DNA of 5,822 nt from Acidimicrobiia bacterium (GTDB lineage: Bacteria; Actinomycetota; Acidimicrobiia; Spongiisociales; JAHEDJ01), in contig JAUVQS010000101.1 in NCBI GenBank assembly GCA_030598025.1, positions 1 through 5,822 of the forward strand. Reading direction: 5' to 3'. Shown piece by piece: positions 5,645 through 5,822 of the stretch. The translations under genes were made by a program, and so were the position numbers. Under the pieces are notes generated by a model, which searched no databases, was not told the DNA's origin, and was given only the letters and a program-made list of their open reading frames with translations. The number at the start of each line of letters is the position of its first letter. Position 1 is the stretch's first letter.

Positions 5645-5822
5645 TCAAGGTCCGATGAGCAGCGATCCGGTGATCTCGTTCTCTCCCTCGTCGAGATTCA
5701 GCGTGATCGTTTCCGCTTCCTCGGTGCCGGCCTCCACGAGGCCAATGGAAATCGGGACCCGGACTTGACCCAACTCGAGGTCGATCGTTCCACGCCAGGG
5801 GTCGGCCGTCTTGTTGATCACT
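5645..5822 (-). CDS. C-terminal fragment of an unidentified acidic protein
   Basis: An open frame enters from the right edge and ends in TGA at 5647-5645, giving 58 complete residues. It begins VINKTADPWRGTIDLELG and ends NEITGSLLIGP. The piece is rich in Glu, Asp and Thr, poor in Lys and Arg, and alternates polar and hydrophobic residues (TIDLELGQVRVPISIGLVE), which looks like strands of a beta-sandwich domain. I recognise no family and see no membrane segment. Its stop lies 2 nt before the ATG of the DHPS-like gene, or overlaps that gene's alternative TTG start, so it is probably the preceding gene of the same transcript. That tight junction is the main evidence that it is a real gene. Confidence 0.6.
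   Translation of the reverse strand, partial: VINKTADPWRGTIDLELGQVRVPISIGLVEAGTEEAETITLNLDEGENEITGSLLIGP

Overview
The window is 5.8 kb of GC-rich bacterial chromosome with housekeeping content. Every gene I can support lies on the minus strand, so transcription runs from high to low coordinates. Gene content, GC-rich codon use and the frequent GTG/TTG starts suggest a high-GC lineage, most likely an actinobacterium or an uncultured relative (Acidimicrobiia-like is a guess). This rests on general impression, since no marker was compared with a database.

Layout in the direction of transcription: (1) 5822-5645, the acidic C-terminus of an unidentified protein; (2) 5642-4827, a divergent dihydropteroate synthase (DHPS) family protein; (3) 4830-4117, a short-chain dehydrogenase/reductase (SDR) with pteridine-reductase-like features; (4) 4115-3108, holA, the delta subunit of the DNA polymerase III clamp loader. 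These four are stop/start coupled or almost touching (overlap or 1-2 nt gaps), so they look like one transcript. (5) 3107-2925, a 183-nt gap holding a 7-bp tandem repeat array and a candidate promoter; (6) 2924-2655, rpsT (ribosomal protein S20); (7) a 70-nt gap with a small hairpin and an inverted copy of the heptad repeat; (8) 2584-779, lepA (elongation factor 4); (9) 779-1, hemW (haem chaperone, radical SAM family), which starts inside the lepA stop and runs off the left edge. Together rpsT, lepA and hemW form a familiar translation/haem neighbourhood.

Three things stand out. The DHPS-like protein keeps the residues expected for pterin and metal binding but has lost the usual sequence of the loops that hold p-aminobenzoate and sulfonamides. 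It is translationally coupled to an SDR whose usual catalytic Ser position is Asp, as in pteridine reductases, so the pair may be a non-standard pterin module. The rpsT gene is bracketed by GTACC-based heptad arrays in opposite orientation, one of them just upstream of its likely promoter. HemW has Tyr where the family's HNxxYW motif has His.

No tRNA, rRNA, CRISPR array, insertion sequence or phage gene was seen. The only gene-free stretches are the two gaps around rpsT, both under 200 nt.
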